A stretch of 64,000 bases of DNA from JANQMY01 sp965227095. GTDB taxonomy: Bacteria; Pseudomonadota; Alphaproteobacteria; JANQMY01. Location of the stretch: NCBI GenBank assembly GCA_965227095.1, contig CBDDFL010000001.1, positions 1,178,001-1,242,000 on the forward strand. The letters are read 5' to 3'. This document shows positions 16,046 to 25,916 of the stretch, in pieces; the first letter of the stretch is position 1, and each line of letters begins with the position of its first letter. The translations under genes were made by a program, and so were the position numbers. The notes beneath the pieces are model-generated. The model was not told where the DNA came from, did not search any database, and worked only from the letters and a program-made list of their open reading frames with translations.

Positions 16046-19000
16046 ATGTGGGCCAATCTTTTCTTTCGTTCGCCAAGGCTCACATTGTTGGCTTTGGGAT
16101 TGGTGATTGTTGGCGGGCTTACGGCCTACAGCTCAATCGGTCGCCAGGAAGACCCGTTGCTGCGGGAACGGTTCGGCAATGTGGTCACCTTTTTTCCCGG
16201 TGCAGGGCCTGCGCGCGTCGAGAGCCTTGTCACGGAGAAAATAGAGCAGGAGCTTCGCAAGCTTAAAGAAATCAACGAAATTGCTTCATTGTCGCGTAAA
16301 GGCGTCTCTACGTTGGCTGTGGAGTTGGTCGAAGGCTTGCCCGACACTGATCTTGCATGGTCGAAAGTGCGGGATGGTTTGGCCGACGCGCAAGCGTCTC
16401 TACCCCCGGACGCGGGTGAACCCGAACTGACCGTGAGCACCACCGCCGCGCAAACCTTGCTCGTGGCGTTGCGCTGGTCCAACGAACGTGATGCGGAGCT
16501 TGGCTTGTTAACCCGGCTTGCGGAAGAACTTGAAAATCGTTTGCGCAATATCACGGGGACTAAGGAAACCGAGATTTACGGTGAGGCGGAAGAAGAAATC
16601 CGTGTCACGGTTGATCCCGACGAGGTGGCCGCAGCCGACCTTACCGTCCGTCAAATCTCATCCGCCATCGCGCAATCCGATACCAAATCCCCGGCCGGCC
16701 TAGCGCGGGGGGCGCGGTCTGACCTTACCATCGAGATTGGTGACGACTTAACCTCTGTGGAACGCGTGCGCCGGGTACCGTTGAAGGATACGGGCACCGG
16801 TGAGGTGTTGCGGGTCGGTGATATCGCACTGGTCTCCAAAGATGTGAAGGACCCGCCGCGCACCATCGCGATCATCGATGGGACAAGAGCCGTTGCCGTG
16901 GGTGTGACCGCGGAACCAGACCAGCGTGTTGATCTGTGGGCGCAAAAAGCGCGGGCGGTGATAGCCAGTTTCGAGGCCGAGCTTCCCCAACAAATCATCG
17001 TCGAAACCGTCTTTGATCAAAGCCGATACACGGAAGAGCGCTTGGCGAACCTTGCGATCAATCTGGCGCTCGGCGCGTTCATTGTCGTTCTGATCCTGAT
17101 TGTCACGATGGGGGTTCGGTCGGCATTTTTGGTTGGCAGTGCATTGCCGATGACATTGGCTTTGGTTTTGGCGGAGTTGAACGCCCTGGGGGTCGATTTG
17201 CACCAGATGTCCGTTACCGGACTGATTGTGTCCCTTGGATTGCTGATCGACAATGCCATCGTTGTTACGGATGAATACAATCAATTTCGTGCCAAGGGCC
17301 ATGATGTTGCCGCGGCTGTGGGCAAGGCGGTCCGACGCCTGATTGTTCCGCTGTTTGCGTCCACCGCGACCACGGTTCTGGCATTTGCACCTATTGCGTT
17401 TGCACCGGGTGGTGTCGGACAGTTTGTCGGCACGATTGGTGTCAGCGTTATGCTCTGTGTAATGAGTTCTTATTTTCTCGCGATGACCGTTATCCCTGCA
17501 ATCGCGGGTTTCAGCGATCAGGTGTTTGGGCGCGCCATTGGTGACGGCAGTGTCTGGTGGCGCGATGGGGTAAACAGCCCTCGGCTGATCGCTGGATTTT
17601 CAGGCCTCTTGGACGTTGTCATAAAACGGCCCTGGGCCGGTGTCGGGCTGGCGACCATCTTGCCTGTTGCCGGTTTTGCCTTAGGCACCACCTTGGTGCT
17701 GCAGTTCTTCCCGCCTGTGGATCGGAACCAATTCCAAGTGCAATTGCGGTTGCCGGAACAGGTATCCATTGCGGAAACTCTCGAAACCGTGGAGCGTGCA
17801 CGGAAGATTTTCGAGAAATATCCCGATATTGTTTCCAATCATTGGTTTATCGGCGAAGGTGCCCCGCGGGTATTCTACAACGCCTTTTCGCAGCAAGACG
17901 GTGTGTCGAGCTATGCGGGCGCCTTCGTCACCACCAAATCCGCGGCCACGACAAATCGAATACTGCCAGGCTTGCAAGCAGATTTTCGGAATGCTTTTCC
18001 GGAAGCCCTTTTCCTAATGCTTCCATTCGAGCAAGGCCCCCCCTTTGATGCGCCAATCGAGATCAGAGTGGTGGGACCTGAGTTAGCAGAGCTTCGGCGG
18101 ATCGGAGATGACATCCGCCGCGTCATCGCGGAAACCGACAAAGTGACTTACACTATCGCCACTCTGGCCGGCGGAACACCAAAACTGGTTTTTGTGCCCG
18201 ACGAGTTCGAAGCCCAATCAACAGGCTATGATTTGGCGGACCTTGCGCGAGAGCTGAATGCCAATTTGGAAGGCCAATCGGGCGGCTCGATTTTGGAAGG
18301 AACCGAAGAGATCCCCGTTGTTGTCCGCGTGGCGGACGCCAATCGTGAGTCTCTCATGCGTTTGGCATCACAGTCTCTTCGGGCGCAAAGCGGCGCCGGC
18401 AATGTCCCGGGCAATCGTTTGGCGACCATCCCGTTGAATGCTTTGGCTGAACCGGTACTCGTGGCTGAAATCAACGGAATAGCGCGGCGTAATGGTGAAC
18501 GTGAAAACCGTGTACAGGCCTATTTGGTCCCCTACACCTTACCCGCCCCAATCTTGTCGCAAGTGCAGGCCCGATTGAATGAAGCGGGCTTATCCCTCCC
18601 ATCAGGATACCGGCTGAATATTGGCGGCGAGGCGGAAGAGCGAGACGAGTCTCTCGGGAATTTGGCGGCATTTGCCTTGCCCTTGTTTATCACCATGGCT
18701 GGGATCATCATCCTGTCCTTCAATTCGTTTGCTTATGCGGGTGTGGTGGGCCTGACCGGTTTTTTAAGTATTGGTCTTGCCCTCTTCGGGGTCTGGATTT
18801 TCGGCTACCCGATGGGCTTCACCGCCATTATTGGAACGCTGGGGCTGGTTGGTTTGGCGATCAATGGAACCATCATTGTCTTGTCCGGCTTGTTGGAAGA
18901 CCCGCTTGCGCGTAAGAAGGACCCAATTGCTGTTCGTGAGGTAACTCTGTCCTCGACGCGGCATATAGTGTCGACAACGCTGACCACAATCGGCGGATTG

Positions 19001-19219
19001 ATCCCACTCATTTTCTTCGGCGGTACCTTTTGGCCGCCCTTTGCCACAGCAATTGCGGGTGGTGTGGCGGGGGCCGCTCTTATCTCCCTTATCATGACCC
19101 CAAGCCTGTTTATGCTTCTTTCCGCCCCGGCGGACGAAGGTGCCGATGAAACGGTTGCCTTTGCCAAGGCCGCCCAGTCGTTCTCCTGGTTTGGCCGCCG
19201 CCGTCAAAAAAGCATCTGA
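16046..19219 (+). CDS. RND-family efflux permease
   Basis: 1057 residues, the usual size of AcrB/MexB-type pumps. It starts with WANLFFRSPRLTLLALGLV as membrane helix 1, has a periplasmic porter domain, then helix blocks near 335-500 and 870-1030, with a second large periplasmic loop between. It should be a proton-driven exporter working with the adjacent adaptor. The sequence is closer to the divergent single-permease RND branch common in alphaproteobacteria than to AcrB itself. oxyR follows 114 bp later on the same strand. Confidence 0.92.
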   Translation: MWANLFFRSPRLTLLALGLVIVGGLTAYSSIGRQEDPLLRERFGNVVTFFPGAGPARVESLVTEKIEQELRKLKEINEIASLSRKGVSTLAVELVEGLPDTDLAWSKVRDGLADAQASLPPDAGEPELTVSTTAAQTLLVALRWSNERDAELGLLTRLAEELENRLRNITGTKETEIYGEAEEEIRVTVDPDEVAAADLTVRQISSAIAQSDTKSPAGLARGARSDLTIEIGDDLTSVERVRRVPLKDTGTGEVLRVGDIALVSKDVKDPPRTIAIIDGTRAVAVGVTAEPDQRVDLWAQKARAVIASFEAELPQQIIVETVFDQSRYTEERLANLAINLALGAFIVVLILIVTMGVRSAFLVGSALPMTLALVLAELNALGVDLHQMSVTGLIVSLGLLIDNAIVVTDEYNQFRAKGHDVAAAVGKAVRRLIVPLFASTATTVLAFAPIAFAPGGVGQFVGTIGVSVMLCVMSSYFLAMTVIPAIAGFSDQVFGRAIGDGSVWWRDGVNSPRLIAGFSGLLDVVIKRPWAGVGLATILPVAGFALGTTLVLQFFPPVDRNQFQVQLRLPEQVSIAETLETVERARKIFEKYPDIVSNHWFIGEGAPRVFYNAFSQQDGVSSYAGAFVTTKSAATTNRILPGLQADFRNAFPEALFLMLPFEQGPPFDAPIEIRVVGPELAELRRIGDDIRRVIAETDKVTYTIATLAGGTPKLVFVPDEFEAQSTGYDLADLARELNANLEGQSGGSILEGTEEIPVVVRVADANRESLMRLASQSLRAQSGAGNVPGNRLATIPLNALAEPVLVAEINGIARRNGERENRVQAYLVPYTLPAPILSQVQARLNEAGLSLPSGYRLNIGGEAEERDESLGNLAAFALPLFITMAGIIILSFNSFAYAGVVGLTGFLSIGLALFGVWIFGYPMGFTAIIGTLGLVGLAINGTIIVLSGLLEDPLARKKDPIAVREVTLSSTRHIVSTTLTTIGGLIPLIFFGGTFWPPFATAIAGGVAGAALISLIMTPSLFMLLSAPADEGADETVAFAKAAQSFSWFGRRRQKSI

Positions 19220-19333
19220 GTTTACTTGTTCCCGTCAAAGTGTGTTGGCTTCGCAAGCGAACTGGGCCATCTTGGGCGGCATTCGCATGTGGTTACTCTC
19301 AACGGTGATCGCGGGTGCACAGAAGAGGCGAAC

Positions 19334-20227
19334 TTGAACCTTAGAGATCTTAGATATTTGGTGGCGGTTGCGGATGAACGGCATTTTGGTCGCGCGTCCG
19401 AAAAATGCCATGTGAGCCAACCGACACTCAGCGCGCAAATCCGCAAGTTGGAAGACTATCTAGGTTTGCCGGTGTTCGAGCGCGGCAAAAAGTCGATCAG
19501 TGTGACGCCGGCAGGGGCCGCCATCATCGAACGCGCGCGAAAGGCGTTGGCAGAAGCGGACGCGATCTTCGATATTGCGGATGAGAATAAAAACGGTCTT
19601 ACAGGTCCGTTCCGTCTGGGCGCGATCCCAACCATCTGCCCGTATCTCATGCCGGAAATACTGCCGGTATTTTCGAAAGAACACCCTGACCTTCATTTAG
19701 TCGTATCGGAAGACATCACCGATCACCTGACGGCAAAACTTCTCGGGGGCGATGTAGATGCAATCGTTCTGGCCACCGATCCCACCACCAAAGATGTGGA
19801 GGAAATCGACCTATTCGATGAACCGTTCATGGCGGTTCTGCCGTCCTCGCATCCGCTGGCGGCAAAAGAGTCGCTCACTGAAGAGGATCTTCTCGCCGCT
19901 GATATGCTGTTGTTGACGGAAGGACATTGTTTTCGAGATCAAGCGTTAGATGTGTGCGCGCGGTCGGCGGACGATATTGACGATGCCAATGATGTGCGCG
20001 CTACCAGTCTTGAAACCTTGCTTCACCTGGTGGCCGCAGGGCACGGCAGCACGCTGATCCCGCGCATGGCCATGCAGTCGCCGTGGACGGAAGATGAGCG
20101 TTTGGCGTTTCGCCCTGTCTCGTCGCACGATGCGCATCGCAAATTGCGCCTGGTGGTGAGAAAATCCTTCCCGCGCATGCAGGCAGCGCAAGCTGTCGCC
20201 GCTATTTTAAGGGGCGCGCAGCGATAG
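19334..20227 (+). CDS. oxyR: Hydrogen peroxide sensor/regulator OxyR
   Basis: 297 residues from TTG 19334, preceded by agagg. The LysR-type helix-turn-helix (HFGRASEKCHVSQPTLSAQI) is followed by an effector domain holding Cys199 and Cys208 in GHCFRDQALDVC. With the TTG start these fall at exactly the residue numbers of the redox pair of E. coli OxyR, which supports both identity and start. Upstream ATG 19226 would add 36 residues unlike any LysR protein. Its target is unknown; no catalase or peroxidase lies nearby. It may read through from the RND operon. Confidence 0.92.
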   Translation: MNLRDLRYLVAVADERHFGRASEKCHVSQPTLSAQIRKLEDYLGLPVFERGKKSISVTPAGAAIIERARKALAEADAIFDIADENKNGLTGPFRLGAIPTICPYLMPEILPVFSKEHPDLHLVVSEDITDHLTAKLLGGDVDAIVLATDPTTKDVEEIDLFDEPFMAVLPSSHPLAAKESLTEEDLLAADMLLLTEGHCFRDQALDVCARSADDIDDANDVRATSLETLLHLVAAGHGSTLIPRMAMQSPWTEDERLAFRPVSSHDAHRKLRLVVRKSFPRMQAAQAVAAILRGAQR

Positions 20228-20234
20228 CCGCTGT

Positions 20235-22175
20235 TTAGTGTTGTCCCAAGTTCTGATCTAAGAAGATCTCCAATCCTTCCAACATCGCTTGTCGTGCAGC
20301 TTGGTGGTCGAGACTGTGTCCGCCGCCGTCTGTTTGGATATAGGTGGTATCGATTCCTTTTCGCTTCAGTGCTTGGTACATGGATTTTGATTGCTGATAG
20401 GGGACGCGGGCATCTTCCTTATCGGCGACCAGCAAGATTGGAATCTTGATTTTATCGATTTGGTGGTACGGCGAAACGGCTTTGCGCCGCTCGCCATCTA
20501 ATGCCATGTCTTTTGTCCATGCCGTACCACCGAGAAATTTTTTGTCATGCGTCACCATGGACGGTAAGTTTGTCACGCCATTTACGCTGGCGGCACATTT
20601 ATAGAGATCTGGCGTTTTTACTGCGCCCATGAGAGCTGAGTATCCGCCATAACTCCATCCCACAATGCAGAGTTGGTTGGCGTTTGCGATGCCTTCCCGA
20701 ATGAGCCATTCGGCGCCGTCCGTGACATCGTCCTGCATGAGGCCGCCCCATTGTTTTTCACCTGCTTTTTCAAATGCGGCGCCGTAGCCTGTGGATCCCC
20801 TAAAGTTCGGTTGAAAAACAGCGTAGCCGCGATTTGCCACGAATTGAGACCAATAGTCATAGTGCTGATCGTCGCGCGATTTCGGTCCACCATGAGGCAT
20901 CACGACGACGGGCAGGTTTATGGGCGATCGATTTTTGGGAACTGTAAGATAGCCATGAATAAGCTGACCGTCTCGGGCGCGGTAGCTAACCGGACGCTTA
21001 TGTGCGATTTGGGTGGGTGAAATTTTTGGCCCGGTTGGCGCGACCAAATAAAACTGATCTGTGCGCGCATTAAACAGATAGTAACCAGACCGTTTTTGGC
21101 CACCGCTGGAATGCACAAGATAGACGCCGTGTTTTGGGTGCGGATCCGTGATTTGGTTGATGGCGGACGGAGCGGCAGCATTGATGCGATTTTGAATTTG
21201 CTGGTATGCCGGGTCGAAATATTTCGTTACGGAGTGTTCATCCGTGTAGCGAACGCCGACAATCCGCCGTCTAGAGGCATCGAAAACGACAGCGTCCAGG
21301 TCGACACGCGGATGGGTGAAAAGCTTTTGTACGACGTCGCCATTCGTCAGATCTAACTTCACAAGGCCTGTTCGGCCGCCGATGGGGCCGGTCGCAAATG
21401 CGAACCTAGGATCTCGATCAAACCCGACAGCGCGATACCCGTCTTTGTGCCACTGCGTTTTGGAAACTTTATCCCAACTGCCGCTTACCGGATTTTTGTA
21501 TTTCACAACAAATTCCGAATCCAGATATCCCCATCCCAAGCGGGCATCCCCGTTTTGATCGGCAAGCCAATACTGAACACCGGATTTCCGTGAGACCAAT
21601 TTTCGTTCATTTCCGTTGTAGATGTTGATCTTCACAACATCACGCGTGCCATCCAGATCATCATCAAGGGCGAGCAGAATGTGTTCCCTGTCATCTGGCA
21701 AGAAGTCAACAATCTGAGTCTCAAATTGACCTCGCGCCCGGCCCGAATAGACGCTCTTTTTTCGGACGACAGATCGGGCATCTGATCCGTCGTGATTGAT
21801 GGCAATCAGCCGTGTAAAGGAAACAATTAGCCCTTCCACATGGTCCTTCAGTTCATAGGAAACCAACAACCGTTCGTCGTTCGCCCAATCTAATGCAAAT
21901 ATGTCCGCGCCTTTTCCGGGAGGTACAATGACCGGATCCCCGCCCCCGCTGGCGGATTGAATAACCAAATGACGGCGGCCCTTGATGGGGTAAAGATAAG
22001 CGAGATACTTCAAATCGGGTGAAAGGACCGCTTGCTCATATCCGGGCAAGGTGGAAAATGCCTCGACCGGTAGGCGTTGCGCAGACGCTGGGAAGGCTGT
22101 ACTGAAAAATAGTCCCAACGTGATTAAACTGCAGAAAAGACACGCCATTCCACGGCGCCAACACATGATAACCAT
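20235..22175 (-). CDS. S9 family prolyl oligopeptidase-like peptidase, exported
   Basis: 646 residues from ATG 22175, which has a run of G upstream and gives a clean signal peptide (about 1-32, ending FPASA). A beta-propeller-like region of about 350 residues precedes the alpha/beta-hydrolase domain, with Ser508 in GWSYGGYS, Asp588 in KEDARVP and His620 in GGGHSL as the triad. It resembles acylaminoacyl- and dipeptidyl-peptidases that act on short periplasmic peptides. The frame extends to 22241, but that start would leave 21 bp to the divergent gene and bury the signal peptide. Confidence 0.88.
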   Translation of the reverse strand: MVIMCWRRGMACLFCSLITLGLFFSTAFPASAQRLPVEAFSTLPGYEQAVLSPDLKYLAYLYPIKGRRHLVIQSASGGGDPVIVPPGKGADIFALDWANDERLLVSYELKDHVEGLIVSFTRLIAINHDGSDARSVVRKKSVYSGRARGQFETQIVDFLPDDREHILLALDDDLDGTRDVVKINIYNGNERKLVSRKSGVQYWLADQNGDARLGWGYLDSEFVVKYKNPVSGSWDKVSKTQWHKDGYRAVGFDRDPRFAFATGPIGGRTGLVKLDLTNGDVVQKLFTHPRVDLDAVVFDASRRRIVGVRYTDEHSVTKYFDPAYQQIQNRINAAAPSAINQITDPHPKHGVYLVHSSGGQKRSGYYLFNARTDQFYLVAPTGPKISPTQIAHKRPVSYRARDGQLIHGYLTVPKNRSPINLPVVVMPHGGPKSRDDQHYDYWSQFVANRGYAVFQPNFRGSTGYGAAFEKAGEKQWGGLMQDDVTDGAEWLIREGIANANQLCIVGWSYGGYSALMGAVKTPDLYKCAASVNGVTNLPSMVTHDKKFLGGTAWTKDMALDGERRKAVSPYHQIDKIKIPILLVADKEDARVPYQQSKSMYQALKRKGIDTTYIQTDGGGHSLDHQAARQAMLEGLEIFLDQNLGQH

Positions 22176-22262
22176 GTCCCCCCCAAAGCCCCCGTTTTGC
22201 TTCTTACTACGGATGCTATCGAGGGTAGAATGTGTTGACAATTATTATTTTGACGGGAGCGT

Positions 22263-23243
22263 ATGCATCACATGCTACAGACAACGAAAACGGTGAATGG
22301 GGATCCAGTCGCCCTCAGTGATATTGAAGCGGCGGCCGACCGCATCAAGCCCTTTGTGCGCCGTACGCCGTTCATCCGCGCCCGGCAGGAAAAAGAACCT
22401 CTTCGCAAAGGTGAGGTGCTTCTCAAGTTGGAAAACCTGCAAGCGACCGGCGCGTTCAAAGTGCGCGGTGCGGTCAATACCATACAGTCGCTTGGTGACG
22501 ATCGACGGGCAAAGGGCGTGGTTGCGGCCTCTGGGGGCAACCACGGTATCGCGGTGGCCTATGCGGCCTATCGGGCCGGTACGACCGCGCGCGTCTTCAT
22601 GCCGGATATTGCTCACCCCGACAAAATAGAGCAGGTGAAACGATGGGGGGCAACACCAATGATCGTTGGCTCTTCCTGGGACGACGCCCAAGATCGCGCC
22701 AATGAGGTGGCCGCGCGAGAGGGGCTCACGCTGATCCATCCGTTTGCCGATGAAACGGTCATGGCGGGGCAGGGCACCATGGGATTAGAGATGCTGAAGC
22801 AATCCTCTCACTGCGGCACGTTCGTCATTTCAATGGGGGGCGGAGGTCTAATCTCGGGTGTCGCCAGCGCCATCAAACAATCAAAACCGGATGCCCGGAT
22901 TGTTGGCGTTGAACCGGTTGGGGCCCCTACCATCAGTAAGAGTTTAGAGGCCGGTACTGACATCACACTCCCGCAAATTGAGACCAAGGCTGTAACGCTT
23001 GCCCCGCGCCGCAGTCATCCACGTAATCTCGCAATCATCGAGAAACTTGTGGATGATGTGGTGCTGGTGGACGATGCAGAAATGAAAAGTGCTGCCCGCT
23101 GGCTGTGGCAAGAATTTGGCCAAGCTGCTGAACTCTCTGGGGCAGCGGCTGTCGCTGCGGTGGCGGTCGGCCGAGTGACGGCGCCGGATGACCACAGCAT
23201 CGGATGTGTCATTTGTGGCTCCGGGGCAGACGGAATCGGTTAA
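22263..23243 (+). CDS. PLP-dependent threonine/serine dehydratase family enzyme
   Basis: 326 residues of fold type II. The Schiff-base Lys lies in GAFKVRGA (about residue 60), SGGNHG binds the phosphate side, and MGGGGLISG forms the glycine loop. There is no C-terminal ACT regulatory domain, so it is the short catabolic type (threonine or serine dehydratase, or a related racemase or eliminase). gggag precedes the ATG closely; ATG 22272 is an alternative. Its stop overlaps the phhA stop by 4 bp, tail to tail. Confidence 0.85.
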   Translation: MHHMLQTTKTVNGDPVALSDIEAAADRIKPFVRRTPFIRARQEKEPLRKGEVLLKLENLQATGAFKVRGAVNTIQSLGDDRRAKGVVAASGGNHGIAVAYAAYRAGTTARVFMPDIAHPDKIEQVKRWGATPMIVGSSWDDAQDRANEVAAREGLTLIHPFADETVMAGQGTMGLEMLKQSSHCGTFVISMGGGGLISGVASAIKQSKPDARIVGVEPVGAPTISKSLEAGTDITLPQIETKAVTLAPRRSHPRNLAIIEKLVDDVVLVDDAEMKSAARWLWQEFGQAAELSGAAAVAAVAVGRVTAPDDHSIGCVICGSGADGIG

Positions 23244-24115
23244 GCCGCGGAGTTTCGCGAAAAATAGTCGAGTGTTCCCTTGCTGATCATGCCATCGCCC
23301 CGTTGGAGATGGCTGGGATCAATGTCTCGCAGCGTGCGAACCCGTGCATAGGCCGAGGCAAAATCTTTGTAACAGTCTTCCAACAGCTGATCATAGCTGT
23401 CGATAACAAAATAGGTTTTCTGAAAATCGTCAATCATATAGGTGGTCCGCATGGTGCGGATTACGTCGAACCGTAAGCGGTGCGGAGAGGGCGATTCCAA
23501 TGCGAACACGGACTCTGCCGGTGACGACAGAATGCCGGCGCCGTAGATCCGAAGGCCGTTCTTGTCGCGCCGAAGACCGAATTCAACCGTATACCAATAA
23601 AGCCGGGCGAGGTGTTTTAGAACACCCAGATTCTTTGCCCTTAATCCGCCCTTGCCATAGGCTTCCATGAACTTGGCAAACACCGGATTGGCTAGCATCG
23701 GCACATGGCCAAACACGTCGTGGAAAATATCGGGTTCCTGCAAATAGTCGAATTCGTCTTCCGGACGGATAAACGCCCCGGCAGGAAAGCGCTTATTGGC
23801 AAGGTGTTGGAAAAAGATATGGTCCGGTACCAAATCTGCGACTGGCAGAACACGCCATCCTGTGATGGCTTCCAGGCGGTCGCTCAACTTGGCAAAGTCT
23901 GGAATGCCGGAGGTCGACAGTTCAAGCTGGTTTAGGGCACGCAGATAGGTATCGCAGGCGCGGCCTGGAAGAACACGCATTTGACGTTGCACCAGCCGAT
24001 CCCACCTTGCGTGTTCATCGGTCGTGTAACTCGACCATCTTTGATCGATGGTATAGTCTGCATTCTTAGGGGCGGTGCGAAATCTGTTTTTCTCGACAGC
24101 CATATTGTTCGACAT
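23240..24115 (-). CDS. phhA: Phenylalanine 4-monooxygenase
   Basis: 291 residues, the bacterial single-domain form. It converts L-phenylalanine to L-tyrosine using tetrahydrobiopterin or a related pterin, O2 and non-haem iron. The iron facial triad is visible: His132 and His137 in DIFHDVFGHVPM and Glu178 in YWYTVEFGL. The pterin-binding region PDHIFFQHLANKRFP is intact. It lies 15 bp downstream of hppD, so phenylalanine flows to tyrosine and, after a transaminase elsewhere, to homogentisate. No pterin carbinolamine dehydratase gene is adjacent. Confidence 0.95.
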   Translation of the reverse strand: MSNNMAVEKNRFRTAPKNADYTIDQRWSSYTTDEHARWDRLVQRQMRVLPGRACDTYLRALNQLELSTSGIPDFAKLSDRLEAITGWRVLPVADLVPDHIFFQHLANKRFPAGAFIRPEDEFDYLQEPDIFHDVFGHVPMLANPVFAKFMEAYGKGGLRAKNLGVLKHLARLYWYTVEFGLRRDKNGLRIYGAGILSSPAESVFALESPSPHRLRFDVIRTMRTTYMIDDFQKTYFVIDSYDQLLEDCYKDFASAYARVRTLRDIDPSHLQRGDGMISKGTLDYFSRNSAA

Positions 24116-24130
24116 TGCGTGGACGATAGA

Positions 24131-25210
24131 TCAGGCGGCGGCCTCTTTTTGAAGGACGCCGCGTTTCATCTGGTCCCGTTCCATCGATTCAAACAGGGCC
24201 TGAAAATTACCTTCTCCAAATCCTTCGTCTGCCTTGCGCTGTATAATCTCAAAGAATACAGGGCCCAGCATTGTCTCGGTAAAGATTTGCAGCAGTAGTT
24301 TAGGCTCTTCCGTGGTATCGCCGTCGAGCAGAATGCCTCGTTCCTGTAGGGACACCACATCTTCCCCGTGGCCTGGCAGGCGATCCTCCAGCATGTCGTA
24401 ATAAGTGTCAGGCGGCGGGGTCATGAAGGCCACGCCGTTCTCCTTCAAGCGATCAAAGGTGTGAATGATATTGTCCGTCGATAAGGCGATGTGCTGGATG
24501 CCCTCACCATTATGGGCCATCAAAAATTCTTCGATTTGGCCGGCGCTGTTGGCCGCTTCTTCGTTGAGCGGGATACGGGTCAACCCGTCAGGCCCCACCA
24601 TGGCGCGGGAAACCAAGCCGGTCGCTTGCCCTTCAATATCGAAGTGCCGCATTTCCCGAAAGTTAAACAGCTTCTCATAAAACGCCGCCCAGAAATTCAT
24701 CCGCCCACGGTAGACGTTGTGTGTTAGGTGATCGATTTGAACGAGGCCGCAACCCGTTGGGCGTCTTTCAACGCCGTCAAAAAATTCAAAATCGATGTCG
24801 TAGATGGACGATCCATCTTCATATCTATCGATGAGGTAAAGGGGCGCGCCGCCGATGCCTTTTATTGCCGGCAGACGAAGTTCCATGGGGCCCGTTGGGA
24901 TATCGATGGGTTGTGCGCCAAGGGCCAAGGCGCGTTCATAAGCTTGATGAGAATCCGCGACGCGAAAGGCAAGGCCGGCCGCGCCCGGCCCATGTTCTTC
25001 CGCGAAGAAGTAAGCCGGGCTGCGTGCTTCGTTATTCACAATGAAATTGATCTGACCTTGGCGGTATAGCACAACGTCTTTCGACCGATGACGCGCCACC
25101 GCTTTAAAACCGAGGGCTGTGAAAACCGCGTGCAATTGGTCGGGGGTGGGGCTTGCAAACTCCACAAACTCAAAACCGTTAAGGCCCATGGGGTTGGATT
25201 GAGGCATCAC
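24131..25210 (-). CDS. hppD: 4-Hydroxyphenylpyruvate dioxygenase
   Basis: 359 residues, the expected bacterial length. It converts 4-hydroxyphenylpyruvate to homogentisate with Fe(II) and O2. His161 (VQIDHLTHN), His240 (GIQHIAL) and Glu321 (FFEIIQRK) are the iron ligands. The C-terminal gating helix GFGEGNFQALFES is present. It is the first gene of the phenylalanine/tyrosine unit and is divergent from an Lrp-type regulator with 135 bp between. Homogentisate dioxygenase is not in the window. Confidence 0.95.
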   Translation of the reverse strand: MMPQSNPMGLNGFEFVEFASPTPDQLHAVFTALGFKAVARHRSKDVVLYRQGQINFIVNNEARSPAYFFAEEHGPGAAGLAFRVADSHQAYERALALGAQPIDIPTGPMELRLPAIKGIGGAPLYLIDRYEDGSSIYDIDFEFFDGVERRPTGCGLVQIDHLTHNVYRGRMNFWAAFYEKLFNFREMRHFDIEGQATGLVSRAMVGPDGLTRIPLNEEAANSAGQIEEFLMAHNGEGIQHIALSTDNIIHTFDRLKENGVAFMTPPPDTYYDMLEDRLPGHGEDVVSLQERGILLDGDTTEEPKLLLQIFTETMLGPVFFEIIQRKADEGFGEGNFQALFESMERDQMKRGVLQKEAAA

Positions 25211-25282
25211 TTGTTCCCTGCATCGTGGTTCTCAGGAGCAGGTATGATGGGCCAGTTTTAGGGGTGTTTTCTTTCTTTTTCG

Positions 25283-25326
25283 TGGAATATGAGTCATTCT
25301 TAGCAATAAAATGCCAAAATATTCCA
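25283..25326. promoter_or_regulatory. Inverted repeat, candidate Lrp/AsnC operator
   Basis: TGGAATAT (25283-25290) and ATATTCCA (25319-25326) form a perfect 8-bp inverted repeat whose half-site centres are 36 bp apart. It sits between hppD and the Lrp-type gene, 19 bp before the regulator start, in an AT-rich stretch. Lrp proteins bind multiple dyad sites and often control a divergent catabolic operon, so this is a reasonable target. Only the repeat is directly seen. Confidence 0.4.
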
Positions 25327-25345
25327 TTTTTGAGGGGAATCTGCC

Positions 25346-25816
25346 ATGAAACTGTCGTCCGCCGAATGGCGCATATTGGACACGGTGCAAACCGACGGCC
25401 GCATCTCCAATGTGGAGCTGGCGAAAAAGGCAGGCCTATCGGAATCGCCGTGCCTTCGTCGTTTACGTCAATTGGAAGAGGCGGGCATCATCAAGAGCTA
25501 CGCCGCCCTGCTGGATGCAAAGAAGCTCGGCTACGACGTCACGGCCTTCGTCCAGCTTACCCTGGACCAACGGTCCGTTGAAACGCGGGAAAAGTTTACA
25601 GCGGCGATTGCACGGGAAGCGCTTATTGTTGAATGCTATGCGGTAAGTGGCGGCTACGACTATCTTTTGAAAGTGGTGGCGACAGACCTGGATGCGTTCT
25701 CCGACTTTGTGATGAATCGATTGCTGCAATATCCCGGCGTAAAAGACATGACGTCTGGGTTTGTTTTGAAAGAAGTCAAAGCATCGACCGCTTTGCCGCT
25801 GGCGGAACATGTATAA
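25346..25816 (+). CDS. Lrp/AsnC-family transcriptional regulator
   Basis: 156 residues. The N-terminal helix-turn-helix includes ISNVELAKKAGLSESPCLRRLRQLE with the usual SxxxCxRR pattern. The C-terminal RAM/ACT-like ligand domain (about 65-145) has the family's SGGYDYLLKV. Divergence from hppD-phhA suggests it senses phenylalanine or tyrosine and controls their breakdown, as PhhR- or Lrp-type regulators do in other Proteobacteria. The binding amino acid is not determinable here. Confidence 0.9.
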   Translation: MKLSSAEWRILDTVQTDGRISNVELAKKAGLSESPCLRRLRQLEEAGIIKSYAALLDAKKLGYDVTAFVQLTLDQRSVETREKFTAAIAREALIVECYAVSGGYDYLLKVVATDLDAFSDFVMNRLLQYPGVKDMTSGFVLKEVKASTALPLAEHV

Positions 25817-25819
25817 AAA

Positions 25820-25842
25820 AGCGCCGCGACAAGCGCGGCGCT
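25820..25842 (-). terminator. Intrinsic terminator downstream of the 29-residue gene
   Basis: A 9-bp GC stem (agcgccgcg / cgcggcgct) with a 5-base loop. Read on the minus strand it ends in a run of six T, a textbook rho-independent terminator. It lies about 75 bp past the stop of the small minus-strand gene. On the plus strand it begins 4 bp after the Lrp stop, so it may also limit that transcript. Confidence 0.82.
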
Positions 25843-25916
25843 ATGAGAACCATTTGGCAGCGATGCGGATCATTGATTGTCCGTATGCGCTTGACTTTGC
25901 CGAACACAGCAAAAGT

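Noticed and set aside
25225..25581. A 118-codon plus frame overlapping the Lrp gene.
   Set aside because: It crosses the promoter and reads out of frame through the Lrp helix-turn-helix.
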